Source: CAZCGA01 sp964498075 (GTDB taxonomy: Bacteria; Desulfobacterota; Binatia; HRBIN30). From it: a DNA stretch of 64,000 nucleotides. This document shows positions 47,501 through 56,099 of this stretch, one piece after another. The notes beneath the pieces are model-generated. The model searched no databases and was not told the origin of the DNA. It saw nothing but the letters and a program-made list of their open reading frames with translations. The stretch is from positions 1 to 64,000 of the forward strand of contig CAZCGA010000004.1 in assembly GCA_964498075.1 (NCBI GenBank). Reading direction: 5' to 3'. Numbering within the stretch: position 1 is the stretch's first letter; the number at the start of each line of letters is the position of its first letter. A program made the position numbers and the translations under genes.

Positions 47501-47591
47501 CCCGTTACGGGGTCAAGACTCCTTTCGATCACGTCCGACATCACGCCGGTGAGGTTTCTCAAGTGCCGGGGTCAAGGAGGAGGGAGATGCT

Positions 47592-48617
47592 ATGAACGCC
47601 GCACAAGATCCGTCACGAATCCTGGAAGTCGGGTTTGGTTTCTGGGCATCCAAGGTGCTGCTGACGGCGATCGAGTTCGAAGTTTTCACGACTCTCGGCG
47701 ACCGAGCGATGACAGGTGAGGAGCTGCGCGAGGCAATGGCGCTCCACCCGCGCGGCATTTGGGACTTTCTCGATGCCCTGGTGGCACTCGGTTTTCTCGA
47801 ACGCGAGGGCGAAGGATTCGCAGGGCGGTATCGCAACACAGAAGCCACCGGGCGGTTTCTAGACAAGAATCAGCCCACCTACCTCGGCGGCTTCCTCGAG
47901 ATGTGTAACGCGCGTTTGTTTCGGTTCTGGAATGATCTGGGGCCGGCGCTCAAGACTGGTCAGCCGCAGAATGAAGTGAAGCACAGCCAGAAGGCGATGT
48001 TCGAGACGCTCTATGAGGACCTTCCGCGGCTCGAACAATTCATGGGAGCGATGCGCGGCATCTCGATGGGGAATTTCCAGGCGCTTGCAGAAAAGTTTGA
48101 TTTTTCGAAGTACAACACTCTCTGCGACGTGGGCGGAGCAACCGGGCTGCTCTCAACGCTTGTGGCGAAACGATATCCGCATCTGCGCTGCATCAGTTTC
48201 GATCTGCCGCAAGTGGAGCCGATTGCGAAGCGATGGATCGCCCAAGCGTCGCTAGCGGACCGCGTTCGCGCCGTATCCGGCGACTTCCTGAAAGATGGGC
48301 TGCCCAAGGCCGATGTCGTCACGATGGGAATGATTCTCCATGACTGGAACCTGGAGAAGAAAAAACATCTCGTTCGGCTCGCCTACGAGGCGTTGCCGAA
48401 TGACGGGGCCTTCATTGCGGTCGAGAACCTCATCGATGATGCGCGGCGGGAGAATGCATTCGGCCTGCTGATGTCGCTCAACATGCTGATCGAATTCGGA
48501 GACGCCTTCGACTTCACGGGCAAGGACTTTTGGGGCTGGTGTCGAGTAGCGGGGTTCAAGCGTTATGAAGTCTTGCATTTGGCAGGTCCATGCAGCGCCG
48601 CAATCGCGTACAAGTAA
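47592..48617 (+). CDS. SAM-dependent O-methyltransferase (hydroxyindole/hydroxyneurosporene type)
   Basis: The 341-residue protein has an N-terminal dimerisation winged helix (about 1-95, with LTAIEFEVFTTLGD). The SAM loop is LCDVGGATGLLS, and the catalytic His is in MILHDWNLEKKKHL. This fits acetylserotonin-type and carotenoid/phenol O-methyltransferases. GGAGGAGGGAG precedes the ATG. Codon use is less GC-biased than in neighbours. It sits among remnants, suggesting recent acquisition. The substrate is unknown. Confidence 0.9.
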   Translation: MNAAQDPSRILEVGFGFWASKVLLTAIEFEVFTTLGDRAMTGEELREAMALHPRGIWDFLDALVALGFLEREGEGFAGRYRNTEATGRFLDKNQPTYLGGFLEMCNARLFRFWNDLGPALKTGQPQNEVKHSQKAMFETLYEDLPRLEQFMGAMRGISMGNFQALAEKFDFSKYNTLCDVGGATGLLSTLVAKRYPHLRCISFDLPQVEPIAKRWIAQASLADRVRAVSGDFLKDGLPKADVVTMGMILHDWNLEKKKHLVRLAYEALPNDGAFIAVENLIDDARRENAFGLLMSLNMLIEFGDAFDFTGKDFWGWCRVAGFKRYEVLHLAGPCSAAIAYK

Positions 48618-48659
48618 TGCCTCCGGTCCCACGAGACAGGGTAGCATCGTTATGAGGTC

Positions 48660-49001
48660 ATGCATGCCGTCGCCAATACCCCGGTGGAACCGGCGGGTCT
48701 CACCCACTGGAAATCGCCGTCTTTGCACGGCACACCAGTAGTGCGATTGCGAGGTACGCGGATCAACTGCGCCGAGGGCTTCAGGTACTTCTGCGGAGAG
48801 TGCGGTGGGAGGCTCTTCAACCGCCCCATGTCCACCCTAAAGTTTCTCTTGCTCGTGGTCGCTACCCTGGACGAGGAGCCCGAGTAGAGTCCCGTGATGC
48901 ACATCAACGTCGAATCCAAGGCCGGCTGGTACGATATCCTTGATGATCTGCCGCAACACCAAGCGCTGCCCCCCGGTGTCAAAAGCGCGCTCGACGAGTG
49001 A
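48660..49001 (+). pseudogene. GFA-family (formaldehyde-activating-like) gene broken by an in-frame stop
   Basis: One frame reads YFCGECGGRLFNRP, then LVVATLDEEPE, then TAG at 48885-48887. It continues in the same frame as SPVMHINVESKAGWYDILDD up to TGA 48999-49001. Both halves fit the zinc-binding Cys pair and the C-terminal strand region of GFA proteins, so the TAG is an internal nonsense change, likely where Trp stood. The N-terminal zinc-ligand half of the family is missing or unrecognisable. Confidence 0.6.
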
Positions 49002-49173
49002 ACACTGTGAACGGCCGTTGGCACTCCGCGAGTTCAATCGCGTTCTAGCTCCACAGGGAGCAACGACCGTCCGTTTGCCTTCGATTCACCGTCTCGGCTA
49101 CCGTTCCACCGTCGCGTCGGCGCGGGCCGCTGATGCGCGACGACGTCAGACGGCTCACTACAGGAAGGGGATC
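49002..49173. other. Non-coding or decayed stretch
   Basis: No intact gene is visible. A short plus-strand stretch near 49018-49065 reads LALREFNRVLAPQG, reminiscent of a methyltransferase helix, but it is too short to call. Confidence 0.3.
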
Positions 49174-49353
49174 GTGGACGAGTTGATCTACGCATCAGCA
49201 ACGGCGCTCGCGGAGGCCATTCGCACCAAACAGGTCTCCTCGGAAGAAGTCGTCGACGCTTACCTGCAGCGCATCGAGGAGGTGAACCCGAAGCTCAATG
49301 CCGTCGTGCAGCTCTCGCAGACGGGGCGGGCGGAGGCGCGAGATGAGCGCTGA
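49174..49353 (+). pseudogene. N-terminal stub of an amidase-signature enzyme
   Basis: From GTG 49174, preceded by AGGAAGGGG, a 59-residue frame encodes the amidase-family opening: LAEAIRTKQVSSEEVVDAYL, then IEEVNPKLNAVVQL and the ARDER start of the next helix. It then stops. The Ser-Ser-Lys catalytic core, which would begin about 20 residues later, is absent. The stop overlaps the start of a GNAT gene, so the rest was probably deleted when that gene arrived. Confidence 0.65.
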
Positions 49354-49897
49354 GTCGAACATCCGGAGGCTGCGTCCCGAGGACGCCACTGCCTTGGTAG
49401 CACTCCGTCGAGACGCGTTGGACAACGATCCCCTGGCCTTTGGAGCGTCGACCACGGACGACCGGGGCCTCTCGCTTGAGTTCGTCCGCAGTGTTCTGGC
49501 CGACGAGGATGAGCAAGCTGTGTTCGGGCACTTCGATGGAAGCAACCTCACCGGCATGGTCGGAGTACTTCGAGCGGCTGCAGTGAAGCGACGGCACAGG
49601 GCTGACATCTGGGGGATGTACGTTGCTCCGCATGCCCGGACCAAGGGGGTCGGGCGGATGCTGCTCGACGCCGCTATCGAGCACGCGCGGGCGTGGCCCA
49701 CGGTTGAACAGTTGCACCTCAGCGTCACCGACTCCGCTGTCGCTGCGAGGCGGTTGTACGAGACGGCGGGCTTCCAGTTGTGGGGCCGAGAGCCGCGCGC
49801 GCTCCAGTGGGCGGGGCGATTCGTCGACGAATTCCATCTCGTTCTCGAATTGGACGGACGCCGGAGTGCGCTGCCCAACCAGCGGATCACTCACTGA
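49343..49897 (+). CDS. GNAT-family N-acetyltransferase
   Basis: This 184-residue enzyme has the GNAT fold with IRRLRPEDATALVALRRDAL, the MYVAPHARTKGVGRMLLDA acetyl-CoA loop, and AARRLYETAGFQLWGREP near the end. The ATG at 49343 has GGAGG 7-8 nt upstream. It overlaps the amidase stub by 11 nt and converges on the cyclase gene with a 7-nt overlap. The acceptor is unknown; a RimI-like or antibiotic acetyltransferase role is possible. Confidence 0.88.
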   Translation: MSAESNIRRLRPEDATALVALRRDALDNDPLAFGASTTDDRGLSLEFVRSVLADEDEQAVFGHFDGSNLTGMVGVLRAAAVKRRHRADIWGMYVAPHARTKGVGRMLLDAAIEHARAWPTVEQLHLSVTDSAVAARRLYETAGFQLWGREPRALQWAGRFVDEFHLVLELDGRRSALPNQRITH

Positions 49898-52800
49898 CTC
49901 AGCTCGTGCAGCGTCGTGGTGACGGTCGAGCTGCGGAACGCGGACTGCACGTCCGCCGGCAGGGCGACCGTCACAGCTTCCGCAACCTCGAGCGCCTCGC
50001 GCCACGCGGCGGTCGCCTCGTCGCGGCGTCCGAGGCTGTGCAGCACTCTGCCGTGCGCCAGCAGCGCCAGCCAACGCTGCGGCGGGTTGCCGAGGGCGCG
50101 AGCAGCATCCACCGTGGTCGCAAGCAGTCGCTCCGCTTCCGTCAGATTTCCTTCAGCGCTGTGGCAGGCGGCCAGGAGCCGCGTCGCGCGCACCAGGTGG
50201 CGCCGCGAGTTGGTGCGACGTGCCGTCGTCAAGCAGGCTTCAATGTGTTGCCGGGCGTGGCCGAGGTCACGGCGCGCCAGCGCCAGCTCGGCGGCACTCA
50301 GGTGGTAGTGCATCGTGTACCGCCAGGTGAGCCACTCGTTGTGCCGGTCACTGAGGATGGCGGCCACCTCGGCCAAATGTGGCTCGGCTCCCACGAGGTC
50401 GCCACGCACCAGCGCCAGATCAGCCAGGTTGGCCTCGGCGTTGCCGATCAACTCGGACGCCATCCGCAGCGAACCGACGTGACGCGCAATCTCGATGCAG
50501 CAGCGGTTGGCTTTCTCCGCCTCGTCGAACGCACCGAGCTCGCCGAGCAGCCAGCCGCGCGTGTTCCACATGCGCGCCCGCCACACCTTGTCGCCAATCG
50601 CTTCGGACAGCGCGATCCCCTCGGTTTGCAGGGCAAGCGCCCGCTCATACTGCCCGGCGCCGCCCAGAGTCATGGTGAACGTGCTGTACGCCTCCACCAG
50701 GTGCAGCAGCTGGCTCTCGCTCCGGAACATCGACACCACCGGCTCGATGCGCTCGATGGCCGTCGCGTAGTCACCCCGCCAGTTGTATTGGATGGCGTCG
50801 TACAGCTCGATCTGGCCGCGCAGGACGCGTTGCCCGCCGGCATCCGCCAGCTGCACCGCCTCCGCAAAGCATCCCGCGGCTTCTTCGAGCTGGCCGCGGA
50901 CCTGCGGTACGAACCCCAGGATGAACATGGCCTGCGCGGCCGCGCCCAGCTGTCCGGACGGCTGCGCGATGACCAAAGCCTCGTTGGCGGCCGCGATCGC
51001 CTGGTCAAACTCGTGCGCCCAGAAGAGCGCCTCGGAGAGCGCGGCGTTGATCCGGGCGCGATCGGCGTCTGCGGTGACGCTCGTGAGTGCCCGCCGGTAC
51101 GCCGCCACCGCCTCTGCGAACTCGCTGAGGCAGAAGTGCACCTGGCCCTTGCCTTCGCAGATCGCGACGCGCTGCTGCGGCGCGACGTCCAGATGCTCGG
51201 CCACCTCCAGGGCGCGATCGTAGAAGTACGCCGCCTCGCTGTTCGCGAAAGCCGCGCGCGCCTTGTCGCCGGCCTTCACCAAGTACTCGAAGGCCCGCGG
51301 CCACTCTTCGGCGCGATAGAAGTGGTGTGCCAGCGTCTCCCAGTATTCGGTCAGGCGATCGGCATACAGCTGTTCCACCGCCAGGCCGATGATCCGATGC
51401 AGCTCCTTGCGGCGCTGCAGCAGCAGGCTCTCGTACGCCACGTCGTGGGTGAGGGCATGCTTGAACATGTACGCCAGCTCCGGGACACCCGACTTCTCGT
51501 AGATCAGCTCGAGGCTGCGCAGCTCGCCGACGAGTGCGTTGACACGCTCCCCCACCTCACTCGCACGCTGCAGCAGCCGCACGGCAAACTCGCGCCCGAT
51601 CACCGAGGCGATCTGCATGGCGCGCTTGGGCTCCTCACCGAGGCGATCGATGCGCGCCATGATCACGTCTTGAATGCGGTCGGGGATGACGATCTCCGAT
51701 GCCGGTCGATCGAGAACGTAGCCGTCGCTGGTCAGACGCAACACGCCGAGCTCGAGCAGCGACTTGGTGACCTCTTCGATGAAGAACGGGTTGCCCTCGG
51801 CCTTCTGGGCAATGAGGGCGCACGCATCCTCCGGGATCTCCCACGCCTCCAACATCGCCGTCGCCATGGTGGCTGCCTCCTCGCGTGACAGCGGCTGCAA
51901 CGCGATGCGGGTGATGTAACTGCGCTCGCCAAGGGCCGGCCGATACCCCGGTCGATAGGTGCAGATGAGGAGGACGCTGGCCGTCGCCAACGCGTCAGCG
52001 ATGTAGGTGAGGAACTCCTCCGAAGCCTGATCGATCCAGTGAAGGTCCTCGATCAGCAGAACGACCGGCTGACGCGCGGCGCCCGCGAGCAACAGGCGCT
52101 TGAGCGCATCGAAGGTGGCGAAGCGCCGCGCGCTCGCATCCATGGCTCGGACGGCGGCATCACCCGGGTCGACGCCGAGGAGCGCACGGAAGTACGCTTC
52201 GCCTGGCTGCAGAGCTGGACCGAGCGCCTCCAGGCCTTGGTGGATCTTGTCGGCGACCAGCGATTCGCCGTCTGGTTCCTCAATACCGAATGCCGCCTTC
52301 ACAATGTCGGTGATCGGCAGAAATGGAATCGACCGTCCGAAGGAAACACAGCGTCCTTCGAGCCAGGCGGTTTCCTGGTCCCCCAATCGTTTCCGAAACT
52401 CGTGCAGCAGGCGCGATTTACCGATCCCGGCATCACCGACCACGAACGCCACCTGTCCGCGGCCGCTGCGCGCGTGCGCGAAGATCGTCTCGAGAGCAGC
52501 CAGCTCGCCGGCGCGGGCGACGAGCGGCGTGAGGCCGTGCTCCGACGGGGCCACCAAGGGCGCCCGCGGTAGTGCGCGCAGCACCTCATGCGCGACCGTC
52601 GTCCGCGACTTCCCTTTGAGCGCCAGCGGCCCGACGGATCGCGTTACGAACCGGCCGGCAATCAGCTTGGCGGTGTGCTCGCTGATCAGGACGGTCCCGG
52701 GCGCCGCCGCTGTCTGCAGGCGGGCGGCCAGATTGGTGGTGTCGCCTACCGCGGTGTAGTCCATGCGCAGGTCATCGCCGATTTTGCCGACCACGACCGG

Positions 52801-53394
52801 ACCGCTGTTGATGCCGATGCGCATGTGGAAGTCGATCCCGCGCTGCTGGCGCAGCTCCTCGCTGTAACGTTTGAGCGCGGCCTGCATGCCGATGGCGGCA
52901 CGCACGGCGCGCTCGGGCGCGTCCTCGTGAGCGATCGGCGCACCGAACAGGGCCATGATGCCGTCGCCGGTGAACTGGTTCACCGTGCCTTCGTAGCGAT
53001 GCACTTCCTGCATCAGGACCCGGAAGCAGCCATCCATGATGTCGTGCATCGCCTCCGGATCGAGGCGCTCGGCGAGGGCGGTGGACCCGGCGACGTCGGC
53101 GAACAGCACTGTCACCTGCTTGCGCTCGCCTTCCAACGCGCTGCGACTCTTGAGGATCTTGCTGGCAAGGTGATTGGGAGTGTACGAGGCCGGCGAACCG
53201 GTGGTACGCGCGGGCACTGCGGTGGATGCGGGCGCCGGCGTGACCGCCGTGCCGCACTCGTCACAGAAGCGCGCGCCGCCGGGCAGCTCGGCGCCACATC
53301 CGGCGCACACCAGGCACAGCCGCTGCCCGCACCGCAAGCAGAACTTCGCTGTGTCGCGATTCTCGTACGCGCATGCCGAACACGTCAGAGGCAT
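49891..53394 (-). CDS. Adenylate/guanylate cyclase-AAA ATPase-TPR regulator
   Basis: The domain order is: N-terminal double zinc ribbon (CSAC...CLRC and CAGC...CDEC), class III nucleotide cyclase (about residues 85-270), STAND/AAA ATPase and a long TPR tail. The cyclase has metal Asp in LFADVAGST and FTGDGIMALFG. The ATPase has P-loop VGDAGIGKSRLL and Walker B LLIEDLHWID. The tail runs from about residue 620 to the end. Such proteins are signal-transducing cyclases of unknown input, common in Bradyrhizobium, Mycobacterium and deltaproteobacteria. ATG 53394 is preferred; 53427 is in frame. Confidence 0.9.
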   Translation of the reverse strand: MPLTCSACAYENRDTAKFCLRCGQRLCLVCAGCGAELPGGARFCDECGTAVTPAPASTAVPARTTGSPASYTPNHLASKILKSRSALEGERKQVTVLFADVAGSTALAERLDPEAMHDIMDGCFRVLMQEVHRYEGTVNQFTGDGIMALFGAPIAHEDAPERAVRAAIGMQAALKRYSEELRQQRGIDFHMRIGINSGPVVVGKIGDDLRMDYTAVGDTTNLAARLQTAAAPGTVLISEHTAKLIAGRFVTRSVGPLALKGKSRTTVAHEVLRALPRAPLVAPSEHGLTPLVARAGELAALETIFAHARSGRGQVAFVVGDAGIGKSRLLHEFRKRLGDQETAWLEGRCVSFGRSIPFLPITDIVKAAFGIEEPDGESLVADKIHQGLEALGPALQPGEAYFRALLGVDPGDAAVRAMDASARRFATFDALKRLLLAGAARQPVVLLIEDLHWIDQASEEFLTYIADALATASVLLICTYRPGYRPALGERSYITRIALQPLSREEAATMATAMLEAWEIPEDACALIAQKAEGNPFFIEEVTKSLLELGVLRLTSDGYVLDRPASEIVIPDRIQDVIMARIDRLGEEPKRAMQIASVIGREFAVRLLQRASEVGERVNALVGELRSLELIYEKSGVPELAYMFKHALTHDVAYESLLLQRRKELHRIIGLAVEQLYADRLTEYWETLAHHFYRAEEWPRAFEYLVKAGDKARAAFANSEAAYFYDRALEVAEHLDVAPQQRVAICEGKGQVHFCLSEFAEAVAAYRRALTSVTADADRARINAALSEALFWAHEFDQAIAAANEALVIAQPSGQLGAAAQAMFILGFVPQVRGQLEEAAGCFAEAVQLADAGGQRVLRGQIELYDAIQYNWRGDYATAIERIEPVVSMFRSESQLLHLVEAYSTFTMTLGGAGQYERALALQTEGIALSEAIGDKVWRARMWNTRGWLLGELGAFDEAEKANRCCIEIARHVGSLRMASELIGNAEANLADLALVRGDLVGAEPHLAEVAAILSDRHNEWLTWRYTMHYHLSAAELALARRDLGHARQHIEACLTTARRTNSRRHLVRATRLLAACHSAEGNLTEAERLLATTVDAARALGNPPQRWLALLAHGRVLHSLGRRDEATAAWREALEVAEAVTVALPADVQSAFRSSTVTTTLHELSQ

Positions 53395-53511
53395 CACCGT
53401 CACTGATGGACCGAATGATCGTTGCATTGAAACGGCCTGTCAATGCGTCCGTGCGGGCGGGCTGGATGGCGGTGCGGCCTGCGGGCGAAAGGGTCACGGC
53501 GGTGGCCCGAA

Positions 53512-53681
53512 GTGCTTAGCCGACAAGAGGTCGAAGCGCTCTGGCGGCGCTGCTGGCGGCCCTTGACGGTACGGCGTGGACCATGGCAATGCTCCTCTAC
53601 GGTTCGGGTCTCCGCTTGATGGAGTGCTTGCGACTACGGGTGAAGGATATCGACTTCGTGCGCAGCGAGATTCTCGTGGAA
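53512..53681 (+). pseudogene. Tyrosine recombinase (integron-integrase-like) fragment with frameshift
   Basis: VLSRQEVEAL (from 53512) and, in another frame, LLAALDGTAWTMAMLLYGSG then LRLMECLRLRVKDIDFVRSE match the start of the catalytic domain of IntI-like recombinases, including the first catalytic Arg. A near-duplication (CTGGCGGC twice, 53541-53560) explains the frame change. After about 53681 the similarity stops; the GKGxKDR motif, the second Arg and the Tyr are missing. Confidence 0.65.
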
Positions 53682-53967
53682 TTGACACGAGGACTTGTTG
53701 CCTCCAAAAGGTTCGGCATCAGAGTATCCCCAGGCGAGCGGCGCCGTCCGACCAGCCGTATCGTGACTTCCCCGTCAACTCCAAGTTGCGGCGATGAGAG
53801 CGCGATTCCAGCCAGCTTCGACAACAAGAGATCGAGCGCGTGCGGAAGCTCCCCTACAACCAGCGGGCGCGTCCGGCTCCGACCGGCGGACTGCTCTAGA
53901 AACCACCCCGCAACCACCGGAGCCGTCGGGAACGCCGATCCGTCGATCGGTCGAGTTCACGCCGCCC
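53682..53967. other. Decayed sequence after the recombinase fragment
   Basis: No intact gene is visible. Short open pieces exist on the plus strand, for example one near 53820-53900 reading RQQEIERVRKLPYNQRARPA, but none is assignable. The stretch ends at the stop of the minus-strand kinase gene. Confidence 0.3.
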
Positions 53968-54798
53968 CTAGTCGATCGTGGCGGCGAGTCTCCTGAGGTT
54001 CGTCACGATCGGACGAAGGCTGTCGGGCTTGTAGACGAGCCGAAACGCGGTACTCGTGGCAAGCGCCACCGCCGTCCAGAACGATCGGTGGGCGAGGTAG
54101 TGGTCCGGCCGACCTCCTCCGTCTTGGTAGGCGGTGATCAGATCCCGCTCCTGCTTCGCCGTCAACGGCCACAGCGCAACGGTTCGCGCCAGGTCGAACG
54201 CGACCGGCCTCGCTGCGAGTCGCTCCACGTCGATCGCGCGCAGTCCGTTCGCTGCGGTGACGATGAGGTTCACCGGACTGAGGTCCCCGTGGGTTCGAGC
54301 GATCCGGACCTTTCCGGGCGGCTCGATTCCAGCCAGCCGCTCCGCGAGCTTTGAATCGAGCCGGCGCTGCCTCGCCAGACGGCGCATCATGCGGGTCAAC
54401 AAGCGCTTGTACTCCGACATGCTGCGAACGTATCCGCGCGGCGGAGCGCCGCGGTGAAGCTGAGCGAGAAGCTCGCCCGCCGCCCGGATCTGTCGACGTT
54501 CCTCGGCCGGGCCGGCTTGGCTCAGGTGCCGGTCCAATCGCACTCCTTCTACGTACTCGACGACCAGGGCGCGCGTGATCTGGAGCAGTGGGCGCGGGAG
54601 CGCAGAGGTTCTGCGGTGGTTGAGCAGCCGCCACACTTCGCTCGCCGCCGCCGCCGTCTTGAATTGCCTCAGCGTGACGTGCCGGCCGTCGTCGAGCTCG
54701 AGTCGAAACACCGGAACGTGTCCACCGCGAGACAGAGCCGTGGCTCGGCGGACGACGAAGCCCTTCGCTGCCAGTCTGGCGACGAGTCGGGGGTTCAC
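53968..54798 (-). CDS. Small-molecule kinase of the phosphotransferase/protein-kinase-like fold
   Basis: The 276-residue protein has a truncated kinase-like N-lobe (LSRGGHVPVFRLEL, VTLRQFK). Its catalytic loop is HGDLSPVN (His170, Asp172, Asn177), and the metal Asp is in AIDVERL (Asp190). This is the APH/choline-kinase/LPS-kinase superfamily. The start GTG 54798 overlaps the stop of the upstream HprK-like gene (GTGA); GTG 54807 is also possible. Coupling to the HprK-like gene suggests a shared substrate, but none is known. Confidence 0.8.
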   Translation of the reverse strand: MNPRLVARLAAKGFVVRRATALSRGGHVPVFRLELDDGRHVTLRQFKTAAAASEVWRLLNHRRTSALPRPLLQITRALVVEYVEGVRLDRHLSQAGPAEERRQIRAAGELLAQLHRGAPPRGYVRSMSEYKRLLTRMMRRLARQRRLDSKLAERLAGIEPPGKVRIARTHGDLSPVNLIVTAANGLRAIDVERLAARPVAFDLARTVALWPLTAKQERDLITAYQDGGGRPDHYLAHRSFWTAVALATSTAFRLVYKPDSLRPIVTNLRRLAATID

Positions 54799-55835
54799 GT
54801 CTCGCACTCGCGCAACAGCGCCTTCACGTCCGCGAGATCCGTATCCCGCGAGCCGGCGACACAGACGATGCTCGACGCCACCTTCCGGCAACTGGCAAGG
54901 ATCTGGGCTTCCGACGGGACGTCGTCGTCCGTCGCCACGAGCAGGTCCGACCAGAGCGCGCCGCTGCGCCGACCGAGCAAATTGGTGGCGATGGTGTTGC
55001 TCGCTTCGTCTGGCGCGAGCCGGCGCGGCCGCGAATCGGTTCCCCTCGGACCCAGAAACAGCAGCGCCGAAAGCGGCGCCGACGCGCAGACCGGCCGGCC
55101 CAGCGCGGCGCACAGCTGTGGAGGACTCAGATGCCAGGCTTCGCCGAAGGTCTCCGGCGGAGCCGGCCCGAGCGCATCCCGTTCAGCCGTGTGTCGTCGG
55201 AAATCTCCGGCCCTTCGCAGCATCGCGGTGAGCTCCGGAAACAGCTCCCGCGTGCCGGGACGGAGTCTGATGACACTCGGAACCCCGACCGCCAGCGGCC
55301 GCCGCCCCGGCTGAACCAGCAGACGGTCGTTGGAGAGGAACGACGAATGCGGCGTCGCCAACGCCCGCAACAGCAGCGTGGTCTTGCCCGCGGATCTTGG
55401 GCCCGTGATGCCGATCGTGACGCCGTCCAGTGTCACGCCAGCCGCGCGCAGCATCAGTCCTTCGGTGCGGACGGCGTGGTTGTGCGCGTATTCCCGCACG
55501 ACGCGCATCAGATAGAACCGGCCGCTCAGCCGGTCGCGGTGATACCCGACGCGGGTGCTGCGGCCCGCGTCGCAGACCGTGAACGTCACACGCGCCCATG
55601 GCGAGGTGAAGCACGACCCCTCAGCGCTGGGAGCGGGACGCAACCGCACGGGGCCGGAGTCGAGGGCGAACGCGACGATCGGCTCTTCGGCTTGCCGCGC
55701 CGGTTCACCCAGTGGGCGTTTCCCGAAGCAGATCCTGGCGAGCGCCGGGCTCCGTTTACTCTCGATCAGGGCCGGCCCGAAAAACTCTTCGAGCCACGCG
55801 AGATCATCCGCGGGTGCGGTCACGGAAAGCGACAT
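54795..55835 (-). CDS. HprK-like kinase (HPr serine kinase-related)
   Basis: The C-terminal half has the HprK fold: P-loop ITGPRSAGKTTLLL and then SFLSNDRLLV, where the Asp stands for the HprK acidic residue. VGVPSVIRLRPGTRELFPEL is the next conserved block. No HPr or PTS gene is nearby, so this belongs to the HprK-related kinases found in peptide- or sugar-modification loci. ATG 55835 gives 346 residues; a GTG at 55883 adds an Arg-rich 16-residue lead. It is coupled to the kinase gene downstream and divergent from the GT1 gene. Confidence 0.78.
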   Translation of the reverse strand: MSLSVTAPADDLAWLEEFFGPALIESKRSPALARICFGKRPLGEPARQAEEPIVAFALDSGPVRLRPAPSAEGSCFTSPWARVTFTVCDAGRSTRVGYHRDRLSGRFYLMRVVREYAHNHAVRTEGLMLRAAGVTLDGVTIGITGPRSAGKTTLLLRALATPHSSFLSNDRLLVQPGRRPLAVGVPSVIRLRPGTRELFPELTAMLRRAGDFRRHTAERDALGPAPPETFGEAWHLSPPQLCAALGRPVCASAPLSALLFLGPRGTDSRPRRLAPDEASNTIATNLLGRRSGALWSDLLVATDDDVPSEAQILASCRKVASSIVCVAGSRDTDLADVKALLRECET

Positions 55836-56085
55836 CCCGTGATGTCGGTATACGCGCCGAAGGTTGCGGGGGTGCGAATCCACAGCGGGTTGATATCACA
55901 TCTGGCGGATCGCGGGACAAAACCGCGGGTTCGCTTCTTCGCGCCCGGATCGGAGCGGATGACTCCGTAGGGTCGACCCCAGCGGTGGATACCCGCAGAC
56001 GGGACGGCTAGGGCCTGCGGCCGGCGTCATTTTTGTGGCCCGCTCCCCGTTGGGTCGCTGCTGGCTGCCAAGTCCGACTGACTGC

Positions 56086-56091
56086 TAGAAT
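56086..56091 (+). promoter_or_regulatory. Candidate -10 box for a leaderless GT1 message
   Basis: TAGAAT ends 8 nt before the ATG at 56100. No Shine-Dalgarno lies between, and the -35 region (TGGCTG, 18 nt upstream) is weak. Confidence 0.35.
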
Positions 56092-56099
56092 TCACCGAT

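Noticed and set aside
49780..51888. Open frame of about 700 codons on the plus strand
   Set aside because: It is antisense to the TPR and ATPase part of the cyclase protein and lacks domain motifs.
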